Shown here: positions 5,955-6,093 of the stretch, one piece after another
Layout of the letters: each line of letters opens with the position of its first letter
Position numbering within the stretch: position 1 is the first letter of the stretch
Assembly: GCA_023441905.1 (NCBI GenBank)
Contig: JAEZNC010000098.1
Coordinates: 1-6,093 of the forward strand
Reading direction: 5' to 3'
DNA length: 6,093 nucleotides
Origin: Bacillota bacterium
Lineage (GTDB): Bacteria; Bacillota; Clostridia; Christensenellales; SZUA-584
Made by a program: the position numbers and the translations under genes
Notes under the pieces: generated by a model
The model's input: only the letters and a program-made list of their open reading frames with translations
Databases searched by the model: none
Told to the model about the DNA's origin: nothing

Positions 5955-6093
5955 TTAGATACGGGCAACGCCGGAATCACGCGCCGCTTTGGCCACGGCT
6001 TCCGCCACCGCGGGGCCCACGCGCGGGTCAAACGGTGCCGGTATAATGTATTCGGGCTTGAGCTCGTCTTCTGTCACAAGGCTGGCGATTGCG
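5955..6093 (-). CDS. NAD-dependent malic enzyme (C-terminal 45 residues; gene enters from outside the window)
   Basis: Only the last 45 codons and the TAA stop (5957-5955) are visible. The fragment includes 'TEDELKPEYIIPAPFDPRV' and 'AVAEAVAKAARDSGVARI', the characteristic C-terminus of the short bacterial malic enzymes (about 390-400 aa), which end in ...PSPFDPRVAPAVAxAVAxAAxxSGVAR. These enzymes oxidatively decarboxylate malate to pyruvate with reduction of NAD(P), linking the C4 acid pool to pyruvate metabolism in the cytoplasm. The visible part belongs to the end of the nucleotide-binding domain and carries no catalytic residue, so cofactor preference cannot be judged. A strong terminator follows, so it is not co-transcribed with recJ. 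The family call rests on recalled similarity of this conserved tail. Confidence 0.8.
   Translation of the reverse strand, partial: AIASLVTEDELKPEYIIPAPFDPRVGPAVAEAVAKAARDSGVARI

Noticed and set aside
5777..6031. 84-codon minus-strand frame across the malic enzyme end and terminator
   Set aside because: It reads the malic enzyme tail in the wrong frame and then runs through the terminator hairpin, so it cannot be a gene.
1..6093. Search for CRISPR arrays, tRNA or rRNA genes, transposase genes, phage genes, toxin-antitoxin or other defence genes
   Set aside because: No regularly spaced repeats, tRNA-like or rRNA-like sequences, transposase-like frames or defence-related domains were seen. All the intact protein genes belong to well-known core families.

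Overview
The window comes from a bacterial chromosome, most likely an anaerobic Firmicute of class Clostridia with a moderately GC-rich genome (a little over half G+C by eye). The lineage rests on the gene order and on the long Firmicutes-type RecJ (780 aa); I cannot name a genus. Every gene I can support is on the minus strand, so the window reads from right to left in transcription order. No CRISPR array, tRNA, rRNA, insertion sequence or prophage gene is visible.

Region by region in transcription order: (1) 6093-5955 is the last 45 codons of an NAD-dependent malic enzyme, followed by a clear intrinsic terminator at 5889-5921. (2) 5954-5199 is about 750 bases with no intact gene. It holds a 10-bp palindrome (5852-5861), a near-consensus sigma-A promoter (5784-5812), a decayed 3' half of secF (about 5743-5264, with in-frame stops and frameshifts), a hairpin terminator directly after it (5233-5262), and a possible recJ promoter that overlaps that terminator. 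(3) 5198-251 is a tight run of recJ, relA (bifunctional rel type) and dtd: recJ and relA overlap by 8 bases, and relA and dtd are 3 bases apart. (4) 241-1 is the first 80 codons of a glyoxalase II-like metallo-beta-lactamase-fold hydrolase, 9 bases after dtd. These four genes look like one operon.

The operon combines DNA repair (RecJ single-strand exonuclease), the stringent response (Rel makes and degrades (p)ppGpp), proofreading of D-aminoacyl-tRNA (Dtd), and a small-molecule or thioester hydrolase. From general knowledge, many Clostridia have the order secD-secF-recJ-apt-relA-dtd-MBL hydrolase. This window looks like an eroded version: secD is not visible, secF survives only as a relic in its expected place, and apt is missing between recJ and relA, whose ends now overlap.

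The most interesting observation is the secF relic sitting between a good promoter and its own terminator. I found no convincing new biological system; the rest is ordinary core genome.
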